Assembly: GCF_047496725.1 (NCBI RefSeq)
Contig: NC_132973.1
Coordinates: 1,339,501 to 1,403,500, forward strand
Length of the DNA stretch: 64,000 nucleotides
Source of the DNA: Anoplolepis gracilipes
Taxonomy: Eukaryota > Arthropoda > Insecta > Hymenoptera > Formicidae
Direction: 5' to 3'
Positions within the stretch are counted from its first letter, which is position 1. Each line of letters opens with the position of its first letter. The notes beneath the pieces are model-generated. The model was not told the origin of the DNA and did not search any database. It saw only the letters and a list, made by a program, of their open reading frames with translations. Shown piece after piece: positions 22,527 to 33,072 of the stretch. The position numbers and the translations under genes are program-made.

Positions 22527-23139
22527 ATGAATAGCATAGGCGAATCGTGCAATGAACTGAAACAACAGTATGATTCTTGTTTCCACACGTGGTTTTCTGA
22601 GAAATTCTTGAAAGGTGACACGAGTGACAGCACATGCTCGCATTTATTCAAAACATATCAGCAGTGTGTCAAGGTAATTAGAACAAGATTGTATCTTGCT
22701 TGTACCTTTAGGAAGTCTACAAGCGTGTAACGCATGAAACTGAGAGAGGGAGACAAGAGGGAAGCAAGAGTGCAACATGGAGCATTGCAGTGAATTAAAA
22801 CAGAAATACGACGCCTGTTTCAATAGTTGGTTCTCTGAAAAGTTTTTAAAAGGCGATACCAATGATTCAGTATGTGCCTCCTTGCTTAAAGTCTATAAAG
22901 ATTGCGTAGCGGTAAGTTTTAAGAGTCTCCCTTCTCACAGATCAGATTCTTGTGTAAACTGCTAAATGTTTGAAAAAAAAAAATCCGTTAAAATTATAAG
23001 TACAGTATAAGACAGCAATTGTACAATAATTTTGTGTTTTCTCATGTTTTAGAAGGCCATGAAAGAGCAACACATTGAATTCAAAGAGATGGAGACAAAT
23101 TATTTAGAAACTGAAAGGGAAAAAAAGCCACATAGTTGA
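22527..23139 (+). CDS. TRIAP1: TRIAP1 (Mdm35-type CX9C protein), first alternative coding exon
   Basis: A twin CX9C protein of the mitochondrial intermembrane space. In other animals TRIAP1 pairs with PRELI-family proteins to shuttle phosphatidic acid. The coding exon 22527-22673 starts MNSIGESCNELKQQYDSC, the classic TRIAP1 start, continues WFSEKFLKGD and ends CSHLFKTYQQCVK. It splices in phase 0 to the shared exon 23053-23139 (KAMKEQHIEFKEMETN to the stop), giving 77 residues. Both CX9C pairs are intact. The acceptor at 22509-22510 links it to an upstream non-coding exon. A second copy of this exon lies 104 bases downstream and uses the same last exon. Confidence 0.92.
22777..23139 (+). CDS. 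TRIAP1: TRIAP1, duplicated alternative coding exon with shared 3' exon
   Basis: The exon 22777-22911 encodes MEHCSELKQKYDACFNSWFS and on to CASLLKVYKDCVA. It ends at donor GTAAGT in phase 0 and joins the same exon, 23053-23139, giving a 73-residue CX9C protein. Its own acceptor (CCTTTAG at 22710-22711) and start codon mean it can be chosen instead of the first copy. Splicing copy 1 to copy 2 would hit a stop in the leader of copy 2, so the copies look mutually exclusive. Identity between the two exons is high around WFSEKFLKGDT and lower at the N-terminus. The MNS.GE start is replaced by MEH. Confidence 0.85.
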
Positions 23140-23327
23140 CAAAAAAATGTGCACATGTTATGTATTTAATGTTAGGTCTTATGTAGCTCCTTTAAAAATT
23201 TTTTACAATACAAATACAAATATTTGAAATGTCATTTCTATTTTTCATTATGAAACACTGATTAGCACTTAATTAAACCATACCATCTGTTTGAAATATA
23301 TATAATTAATGTTCGATAATTATAATG

Positions 23328-23389
<62 letters not shown>

Positions 23390-23973
23390 ATATGCTGTCA
23401 AATAATTGGCAGAATTCTAAATCAAATGTTTCAGTTTTTTTTTTTCATTGTTAACATTAAAATATATATTCCATGAAAAATTACATAGTGCTATGTAGTA
23501 AATTTAATTATTTATTTAACCTGTGCAAATGTCTTATTAAATTCTTAACTCTTAGGCTGTACAGAGAGAAAATTGTATAAAGGAACAATTTTAATTCGTA
23601 AAAGTAAATTATTTTTATATATTAGTAAATAATATGGAAATAACCTTACAAATTCTCATATAGAAAAAGAATAATTCCTTTACATAATTTTTTCATTAAT
23701 GAAGAAAAGCACATTTGTTTGAGAAAGAACAAAAATGTAAAAAAAATTAGTAATAAATCGTTTGTTTCCATTCAGATTTTATTAATATTTTACTTTATAG
23801 CTAAAATATTGGATACTCTATATATAATACTAATCCAGTTAAATTCTCATCTTGTAAAAACAGTTACTCTTGTTGAAAATTTTTAACGATACAAATCTTT
23901 AAATCGGTAAATAAATAAGTAGTACATCTAAACAGATAAGGGAAAATATTGATTTTGAATACTCTAACATTTA
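23140..23973. other. Convergent spacer between TRIAP1 and SSRP1
   Basis: Contains a TA microsatellite (23329-23382) and AT-rich DNA. It should hold the 3' UTRs of TRIAP1 (plus) and SSRP1 (minus). No gene is supported. Confidence 0.6.
23329..23382. repeat. TA microsatellite
   Basis: An uninterrupted run of about 27 TA units followed by TGTGTGTA. It is likely to vary in length between individuals. Confidence 0.95.
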
Positions 23974-26900
23974 TTAATCACTATTTTTAGATTCCGCATC
24001 AGATGAAGATGGAGTACTTTCTATGGGCTCTTCCGCGTCGCTTTCTTCATCTGACTGATTTTGTTTCTTCTTCTTTACTGCCTTTTTTCCAGTATCTTCC
24101 ATAAGTCGTTTCTCACTTTTTTTATTTTTCTCTTTTCCCTCTTTACCGCTTTCATTGTCGGAACTCTTCTTTTCGGACTTTTTACTCTCGTCGCTACTAC
24201 TATCATCATCGCTAATATATTCTTTGCTTTTGAAAGACGAGCCACTCATCATTTTGCTGGGCGAGTCTTTCTTCGTTTCCTTCTTCTTCTTTTCCGTTTT
24301 TTCTTTCTTTTCTTTAGATTTACCGCCTCCGCTCGCTTCGTATTCCTTCATCGATGCGGCATATTCTTTTTTAGCTTTAGCTGCCTTCGCTTCCCATTCT
24401 GATTTATCCTTGAGCTCTCGCCACATTTCACCTCCTTTCTTTGCGATTTCTGTCACATTTATTCCCGGATTATCCGCCTTGATGCTTTCACGTGTACTAT
24501 TAAGCCATAACATGAACGCCGTTGGAGGTCTTTTCGGTTTATTTGCATCCTTTTCCTTTTTCGGTTTTCTCTGCTTGCGTGGCTTTTCTGATATTGTCTT
24601 TGCCGATTTAGGTTTCTTTTCTTTTTTCTCTTTCTTCTCCTTCTTATGACTAGCTGCAGACGCATCCGAGTCTTCGTCGCTGTCGGAACTATTGGGATTG
24701 CTGTCATATTCCTCGGCAACATCACTCACGTCTTGATTCGGATTGAAGTCCTCATCCGTCGAGCCTTCCTCGGAATCTTGGTTTGCTTCGCCGTCTCGCT
24801 CCTGCGCCTCTGCTTTAACTCGCGCCAAGTAAGCATCAGGTTCATCTTCTTGATCGCTGTCACCAAAGTCCTCGTCGTATTTAGGTTTGTCACTCTTGCC
24901 GCGATTCTTGACACGAAGTTTTTTCGACGTGATGAAATCGAACAATTTACCATACTCTTCTTTCTCGATGCTGCTAAAAGTGTGAACTACACCACTCGTA
25001 AGTTCGATCTCGAAGTCAAAAGATCTGGTTGAACCACCGCCGCGTGCAAAATTTACCGAAGCTATCTCCTCAAAACGAATGTGTATCGGCGGTTTGTGCA
25101 CGTAGATGAAACCTCGCTCCAGCGGATATAGATATCCTGCCGCGGCCTTGAAAGAACAGCCAATCGCGGGTGTCTTCGTATGACCCAAGAAGTGTCCAGG
25201 TCCGGTTATTTTTCGGTTAATAATTACTTTCATCACCTAAGCGAAACAAATAACATAGCGTTATAATAAAGATGTAAATATTAGAAAAAAAATGATTTTA
25301 ATCTCTTATTTTATTAACCTTGCCAAGTACTTCGTATGTCGGTCCTGTTAATTCCTTCGGTAGTTTGTCTTCATATTTTTCCTTTAGCTCCTTTTCAGTG
25401 AATGGAAGCTCAATAGAGGTTTCCTCCTCTTGGTTGAACAGGAGAACCAAATAATGATATCGCGTTTGACCCTGTTTTATAGGAGGATCCAGACTCACGA
25501 CAAAGAACGTTTGCCGACTATCCTTGTGTGGTAGTAGAAAAAGTCTCAGGACAGTTGACATGGGAATTTTATAGTCAAAAGTTTTGCCGTGCAATTGAAA
25601 GAAGGACTGGAAGATTTTGATGTCGTAACGACCACGTGGGGTTAGACAATGAATCTCCCTAAATATAGCAATCGCGTCGCCACTCACACTAATTACAGAT
25701 GCCTTATCCATCACCTATTAGGGATAATAAATAATTTTTTTTACTGAATTTCAAGTATATGAGTATTTGTTCCTTATTTAATAAATAAATAACTCTTCTC
25801 TCACCTGTTGATGGAATGCTTCGACAGGGTCTTGGTCTGCGCTATCACTGACAGGAATATGAAATCTCATCTCCATCAGACTGACTGGAGCATCGTCATT
25901 CTGATGGAACTCTAAAGTCACTTCATTTTTCCCTGTATTACATTGTGACACGTCGTACAGAGGTATTTCAAAAGCAGTGTGATGCCCAACATCAAAACTC
26001 AGAATGGATCCCATAAACTTTGCAGTACCCCAATTCCAACCTTTTAAACTCAGTTCTTTTTCCAACATATCTTTCTTATAATTGACGGAAAAGAACTTGG
26101 CAAGCTTTTCCTGATCAGCTTCTTTGAAGCCTTTGAAACGATGCAAAGTACCATTTTTTAAAAAAATACGCAAGCCCCAGGTTCCAATAAATTTTTGATA
26201 ATTTACCATCTCCATATCAGAAGCAGAAATCTGTTCTACTTTACCAGTTTTCTGATTCTTGAAGATCAAATGTTGGTCAGTCAACTTCAATCTGCCTGGT
26301 GTCTGATAATACAAAATAATTCATTCATTATATAATCGTTTAGTTATTAAAATAATTTTAATTATTAGTATATTTAAAAAATTTATTTTTAATTATATAG
26401 ATAAATTAATTATATAAAATAATTACTAAAATAACGATTTGCATATTCTCAACAAACTTAAAAGATCAGAATTATCAATAATCATCCATGTTAAATATAA
26501 TGAATTTTATGTAATAAAATAAAAACTTATCATTTTTTAATTATTATATATACATTATATATATATATATAACTTATATGCATATATATATATATATAAA
26601 GTTATGATTATTTAAATCGTACAAGTTATAAAAGAGCATAGTTTTCATTATATTTTTTTAGCCGATGAAATTGTTCTGTTTAATCATTATTAAATTTATG
26701 CTGATAATTTTTTCTTTTTTTTGGCAATATCAAAATTATTTTTTTTGTTATATAACTTATCAGATGTTTGATCAGAACTTTTATAATGTATATACTCTAA
26801 CTTCTATAATGTAATAATGCTTTTTAATCATATCAAATAAATTAGGATTATAAAAAATATTTTATTTAATAACATAAAAATCTATTATACGCAAATATAT

Positions 26901-26979
26901 GCAATATATGCAATCAAATAGTTCTTACCATAGCACCCTTAACCTCGGCAAAAATGTCCGGATATTCCAGAAAATCCAT
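23974..26979 (-). CDS. Ssrp: SSRP1, FACT histone chaperone subunit
   Basis: SSRP1 pairs with SPT16 to form FACT, which handles nucleosomes during transcription and replication in the nucleus. Four coding exons on the minus strand: 26929-26979, 25805-26302, 25319-25714 and 23974-25236, all in phase 0. They total 2208 nt and encode 735 residues. The N-terminal PH-like region includes GWNWGTAKF and NTGKNEVTLEFHQNDD. The middle tandem PH region includes CLTPRGRYDI, LHGKTFDYKIP, LRLFLLPHKD and YPLERGFIYVHKPP. An acidic stretch follows (YDEDFGDSDQEDEPDAY). Then comes a basic linker, a single HMG box at about residues 550-620 (KPKRPPTAFMLWLNSTRESI) and a Ser/Lys/Glu-rich tail. This is the insect-type layout with an HMG box, unlike yeast Pob3. 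The open frames on the opposite strand here are shadows of the Lys/Glu/Ser coding. Confidence 0.97.
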
Positions 26980-27680
26980 GTCTTTTTCTTGCTTTTCTTT
27001 TAAAAAAAAATTATCTAATTTTTACTTAACAATATAATTATAGTCTTCCAGATTATAAATCAATCTTCGAACAGTAAACGTATAAAGCGTATAAAGATAA
27101 GACAGGTTATGCGTCCACCAGCATTGAAATTGCATGAAGATTGAAAACTTCTAACCTCATAATTCGTAATCAGTATTACCAACGTACAAAAATATTTTGT
27201 AATGATAAAAAAGTATCAAATTGTACCAGAGCTTATACCAGAGAGAAACCATGAGATAAAATGAGCGATTGGTTCATGTCCGTGCTAGATCACAATTGGT
27301 GGATTTGAAAAATATATGAAAATATGAATTTATTAATATATTACATTACATATTATATTATATTACATATATTATTTTAACTACGCGTAATCTTTTTTCA
27401 TTTTTATTTTACATGGATAACAATAGATGTATGTACTTATTATTACATATAGTTTATATATGTATATAAATTTACGTATTTATAATGTATATATTATATA
27501 TTATAGTATATAATAATATTAAAGTACTTTACGCATTATATTTAATAATCGCACACGCTTTAAAGCAAGTTAAATGTATCGAATGATAATATCATTTTAG
27601 TTAAAAAATTTAATGTATTTTAGAATCACTTTATGATTATACATATCTTAAAAAAAGTATTTGTTACTATTTTGGCGCGA

Positions 27681-27684
<4 letters not shown>

Positions 27685-27738
<54 letters not shown>
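27685..27738. repeat. GA microsatellite
   Basis: About 26 GA units without interruption, directly next to the CpG-rich block. GA runs of this kind can be promoter-proximal in insects, where GAGA-type factors bind, but here that is only inference. Confidence 0.95.
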
Positions 27739-27739
<1 letters not shown>

Positions 27740-27970
27740 ATAGTCCCCCTTCTTCTTGACGTCATGCGCAGTAAGAGAGGGAAAAGCGCCGCGCGCCGCG
27801 AGCCGCGACAGGTGACAGGTTAGGTTAGGTGACAGGTGACAGCTGTGAGTCATTCAATCCGAGTCCGGCGGGGATAGTGTGCACATATGATACGTGTTTA
27901 CATTCCGGTGCCGGCGCCGGCACGTGTGTCTCGCGTTTCGCGTTCGGTTACTTGGAGGTCGAGCGCGCTG
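27740..27970. promoter_or_regulatory. CpG-rich promoter-like block with clustered E-box motifs
   Basis: Sharply more GC- and CpG-rich than its surroundings. CAGGTG appears near 27809 and 27833, CAGCTG near 27840, and CACGTG further on, with a small palindrome GCCGGCGCCGGC near 27910. No coding exon could be assigned in either direction within several hundred bases. The nearest gene is SSRP1, 760 bases to the left on the minus strand. Confidence 0.4.
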
Positions 27971-28698
27971 TAAATGTTTCCCACGACGATACATACGATA
28001 ATAATACTACGCGATAAAACTTAATATGTTAAAATACATCTAAAAAGATTGCGAAATACATAAATAAGACAATAACATAGCATTCGACTATATGATGACA
28101 TATAGTGCGCTATTATGGTTACATTCGCCTTTTGTTCGGCTTTATTTCGTAATCGTGATCGCGATCGTGTTTTGACGTTTACAATCATATAATAATATCT
28201 TGATTTCGATTACGAAATTGTTGTCGAGGCTCGACTTTTCAGATCTTTAAAATTAATTTTTTCATAAATTTAATCTTATGAAAAAATTTTGTTTTACACT
28301 TTCCACGTATATTTGAAAAACTACTTTTATTTTTTTATTTTTTTTTAAACATTGTTATATGTGTGACGAGATTTATAATGTATATATTTATAATTTTTAA
28401 TGTTTCTTTTGTATTTATAAAATATATTTACAAAAAATATTTATTAATATTAGATTTATTTAAATAAATATTGAAAAAAATAAATCCCATTATCTATATA
28501 AATTTTACTCTCAAATAAATCCAGTTTGTTAAAAAAAAGTAAAGTTATATATTATTTATTTCTTTCTCTCTCTCTCTCTTTCCTTTTTGCAAGAATAATA
28601 TATTTTTTATATGCACGTATACATATGTATACTAATTTTAATTTTATAAAAAATATTTTAATAATACTATTATGATATTCATAGGTAAATTTAATTAC

Positions 28699-28703
<5 letters not shown>

Positions 28704-28746
<43 letters not shown>
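28704..28746. repeat. TA microsatellite
   Basis: About 21 TA units. It accounts for the Ile/Tyr repeat open frames seen on both strands. Confidence 0.9.
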
Positions 28747-28748
<2 letters not shown>

Positions 28749-29326
28749 ATATGTTATTATATTAAAATATTTTTTTACAAAAGTATTGAAATTATTATGC
28801 ATAGTGTTATCGGTATTACAGTCTCTGCATAAATCAGGCAGGATTCATGCTTGTGCCTAAGTAAATTATGAAATAATTGACAAATTTGTGTTAAATGCAA
28901 TTTATTGAATTTATCATTTATTAAATTTGTATATACATCGTATATTTTTATACATTATACATTGTTAAATCTCTTAATATCATTTTATAAAAGATTTTTC
29001 TTTCTTTTTCCGCCGTCTGTAATTTTAAGTATTTCATTGTAAATATATTAAATTTAACAGTTTTTTCATCATATATCGAGAGATGGATTAAACCATATAA
29101 GCATAGCATGAAACTGCATTTTTTTACAACAAATAATACTTTATTATGATTTTTATATTGCATCAAAATGTTTTGTTATTGTAAATGATGAAAGTTCAAA
29201 ATCTTATGTCAATTAATTTGTATTTTGATATACCATTTACACTCTATAGAATATATGTATCTCAGTCTTTTTTTATATAACTTAATATTTTATTTACTAA
29301 TCATTAATAAATGATAATAAACTAAG

Positions 29327-30339
29327 TTATAAGCCAATAAGTGAATTTAACCAATCATTATCTACATTTTCAGTTGTTTGATTTCTTGTACTTAAAATAT
29401 TTTCTATTATTTCATCTATGTTTGAATTAATCTCTGAGTTATTCGATAGAGAATTATTTGTTGTACTAAGGTTATTTGTATCATTTGTATCAAACAGTCG
29501 TTTGTCAGTCTCCGATAATATTTCTGTATTTAAACTTGTCTTCGCCTCATTCATTTTATCATTTAATTGTACTTTGCTATTTTTACTCTGCTTGTTCCCT
29601 ATTTTACATTGTGTATCTAAATCAATCTCTTTGCATAATGTATTTTCCAATATATTTTCGTTTGTTATAGTTGCATCTGTCCGTTTGTGTATTGTTTCAT
29701 TAAAATGCTCCTTACTTTTTGAATTTAAAATTGTAACATCGAATCGAGTCTTCTGAATATTAACAATTTTTGGCAATGTTTTACAAATACTTGCATTTTC
29801 TTCGTTTGTACTATCCCTTCTTTCTTCAGTTAAATTAATACTTTCTACTTTGCTTAGGTCTAATATTGGCAAAGAACCTGTAGGTTCTTTACTTGAATAA
29901 ATAGTTTTATTTTTAACTAATGTTTCATCAAGTTTGTTTTCTGATAAAGGATTGAGTGAACATTCAGTGCTTGCATTATCAGTTGATTCCTTGGAAAGTT
30001 CTCCACCAGGAGTTACAGGTGGAGTATAAAGTAACAATTCTGTTGATATAGGTATACTTTCTTCAGGGATACCAATCGGAGGAGATAGCTCTTCATTCCA
30101 ATTACAGGTATGAGCGTTTCTTTGAAAAAACGTTATTTCGTCATGATTAATTGGCCAAGGGCACTAAAATATAAACAAAATTATAAGCAAAAGATAAAGA
30201 GAGTATACGAGACTAGAAGAAAATTGATATGTACATTTTCTGCCTCACAAGCCCATACTGCTTCCTCAAAGTTGATCTGAAAGGCCTTGATTTTTCTTTT
30301 TAGGCCATTCTTTATGCAGAGGGGGCAATATCTCATCAT
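29327..30339 (-). CDS. Uncharacterised protein with N-terminal paired-cysteine motif
   Basis: Two exons, 30235-30339 and 29327-30163, join in phase 0 (donor GTACAT, acceptor TTTTAG) and encode 313 residues. The first 55 residues carry a compact cysteine pattern: MMRYCPLC, then EEAVWACEAENCPWP, which could bind one zinc. It resembles the short N-terminal motif of USPL1-type SUMO isopeptidases, but no peptidase domain follows. The remainder is low complexity, rich in Asn, Ser, Thr, Lys and Glu, with TPPVTPGGEL at about residues 82-91 that could be a proline-directed phosphorylation site. The C-terminus ends TENVDNDWLNSLIGL, perhaps a short interaction motif. An acceptor-like sequence (TTGCAG) lies directly before the ATG, suggesting an upstream non-coding exon. 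Function unknown; the gene structure is convincing. Confidence 0.72.
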
Positions 30340-32551
30340 CCTGCAATAATCGTCGAATTATTAATTAATATTTTATGATAAAATAGATGAGAGATGCATG
30401 TAAACAATAGTGTTGACATCACGATTAATCTTATGCTATAACATGAAATAAAATTAATATCTATTTTAGTTAATTAAATATGATTAATAAAATGCCTTGA
30501 ACGTTTTGCAAAGTCAATTACGTACTGTACTACGATTCTGCAGTTTACTTACATTAAAACGTGTTTTTAAAGTTACTCGATAACCTAATAAATTGCCGGT
30601 ATTTCTGAGTGATCACTTTTCATAAATATATTACAAATATATGTAATATATCTGTCGCAAGATCAAAATCAGAAAGTATGTGCGAGAGTAATCAAAAGTG
30701 CGTTTCACTTGCCATTTGTTAGCGTCATCGATTTTTTCTTAAATTTTAATAACAAGAATGATCTTCGTTACGAATTATCGCAAATGTCAAACGAAACATG
30801 TTCACGCATGCTTTCAACCGGCCATTTTCCGTACATCAGCGCCATCACTTATGAGTTGGAACTATTTAGCTCGTTTTCTTTCTGTTGGTAAAATCACACA
30901 GTTTGATTACCGACGAGATTTATTTGGATCGTCAGTCAGTGTCTTGTCGATCGTACTTGGTGCATTTTATTACACATATTCATAATAAAATGTAAATCAG
31001 AAACATATATATCTCGCGCGTATAGATTTAATTAGCTGTACATGATTCTTTTTTATTCAGCATTGTTATGGATATCAATATATATTTATATATATGTACA
31101 AGATTTGATTCTGATCTCCGAACTAGTGGTACAAGCGAAAAGAGGGTGAGTCTAAATAAAAAAATAATAAATCGAAAATAACTTTTTTTATACGCGACTT
31201 CGGGCCACTTGCACCAACGTTGATTAACTTATATGTTTCTCTCTTTCTCTTGAACTTATCTGAAAGAGACAAAGATATAGTTTAATCAACGATTAATAAG
31301 CTAATCGGAGTTTGGTGCAAGTGACCTTCGTTTTCAAGAAGGACAACTTTGATTACACGTCAAGAACACTCTCATCTGAGTATACATTTGTGTTTGTAAA
31401 CAATAATATAATGTCAATATTAAAAGGAAACTAAGAAAATAGATTCAAAGAGATGTGTGTTTATTTTTAAAGAACTTTATTTTATTAACTCAAAAATTGT
31501 TGAAAATATATTGCTCGTCTACTTAATATATTATTGTGCCTTTCTTATATTAAATTTATGAGCTCAATTATTGAGTCTAGACATATGCACGCATATACCT
31601 GACGAATGTTCAAAGTAGTTTTTCCTTTTTCTTTTTTTTCCCAAAAAACAAAGCCTATAAAAAAATGTTATTTATTCATGTCAACTTTTAAAATAAAAAT
31701 AAAAATTTTTTTATGTAATCATGTCCTTATTCACGCTTGTATCACCAGTTCAGAGATATTCTATATATTATTCTTGGAATATTTTCATATATTATATATA
31801 CACATTATTCTTGATAAAGAGAAAACATAAAAGAAAGAAAATAATTTTCTTATAATAAACTCAATTTTTCTCGATTTAAAATACAGTTTCAAAGAATAAA
31901 ACAATTCTTTTCAGATAAATAATAAAAAATATTTATTTTTGATTATTTTAATTTTTGTTAAGTATATTGCGTGTATAATGAAATAAATTTTATGTGTACG
32001 TAATATAAGAGATTAAAAATTATTTTATAAATGACGGAAAATCAATTTATCAACTCCCATATGTTGAAGAAATAATAAAAGATTTCTTTTAATTCTCTTT
32101 TGCGTTGAAAATCTATTTTTAAATGTATATATTTAAATGTCAAGCGGTTGCAGTTCAAAAATGCCAATACACATATTTACTTAATAGAAACCTTTAAATA
32201 AAAAAAAAGAATATTTAATTGAGAGAGATTTTAAATTGGTCGTATCTATATAAGTACAGTTAATTCAACGCTCGCGCATTTTACATCATAACAGACTCGT
32301 ATATGTGTGCTTAAGATTTCTGTCAATGTATAATGAAAGTGACTTTCTTCATACTTTCTCGCTTCTAGTAGTTTGCGTTTCGTACAAGACATTAGTTTTC
32401 TACAGTCCGTCCTACGTTTCGAATGTACCGTCCCACGCTAATTCATTAAGTGCCATACGGGAAGAGAAATAATCAATAATTTCTACTCATTAATTATTTA
32501 AAGAAAAAGAGGCATAAATAAAAAAAAATAAACGAAGCATCATCGAAAAAG
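30340..32551. other. Divergent intergenic region
   Basis: Contains the promoters of the gene at 29327-30339 (leftwards) and of PAPS synthetase (rightwards), and one inverted-repeat element (31203-31326). Otherwise AT-rich. No coding or RNA gene is supported. Confidence 0.55.
31203..31326. mobile_element. Short inverted-repeat element (MITE-like)
   Basis: The left end GGCCACTTGCACCAACGTTG matches the right end on the minus strand, GGTCACTTGCACCAA. Further inverted matches follow: GTTGATTAA, and TCTCTTTCT paired with AGAGAC. It is about 124 bases long with no coding potential. Its ends resemble those of the element at 22288-22432 (both contain GGCC, TTGCA and CAACRTT), so the two may be one family at different ages. 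Confidence 0.72.
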
Positions 32552-33039
32552 ATGGGAATTTTTGCGCGGCCAATTTTGGAAATGTCAGATTCCCCGAAAG
32601 AGGTGAGACAATAAAAAGTAAAATTATTGCAATGAAAAAAGTATCATATAATGCATCAATGGGTCTTGAAATTAATCTTCGTTGAGGAGAATAAAAATTA
32701 ATATGAATAAAAATAACAATTCAATCACAGGCGCAGGCAACAGCGACTAACGTATCGTCTCAAGTTCATCATGTGTCCAGATCGAAAAGGGCACAAGCAA
32801 TCGGTTCTGTTCAAGGATTTCGTGGATGTACAATTTGGATGACAGGACTTTCCGGTGCCGGGAAGACTTCCATTTCTTTTCAGCTTGAAGAATATCTCGT
32901 TTCTCAAGTACATTTCCCAGACAATTGCTTCATAAATCTTATAAAAAACTTATATATTCTTATATAAAACAACTAATAATTTATTTAAAAAATTCCAAAA
33001 TATATAGAGATCATTTTTCTTATGTTTTCTTATGTAATC

Positions 33040-33072
<33 letters not shown>

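Larger units (their letters stand above)
26980..29326. other. Intergenic region upstream of SSRP1
   Basis: AT-rich apart from a CpG-rich block (about 27740-27970) that follows a GA microsatellite. The block has repeated CAGGTG/CAGCTG E-box-like motifs and looks like a promoter, but no open frame beside it is convincing. It could serve SSRP1 through a non-coding first exon, or an unseen non-coding transcript. A TA microsatellite lies at about 28704-28746. No coding gene is supported. Confidence 0.5.

Noticed and set aside
24061..25032. Several plus-strand frames of 110-165 codons rich in Phe/Leu/Ser
   Set aside because: They are opposite-strand shadows of the Lys/Glu/Ser-rich SSRP1 tail.
27818..27830. 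TTAGG-like repeat, the insect telomere unit
   Set aside because: Only two to three units in a CpG-rich block; not a telomeric array.
28552..28860. Ile/Tyr repeat proteins on both strands
   Set aside because: Direct translation of the TA microsatellite.
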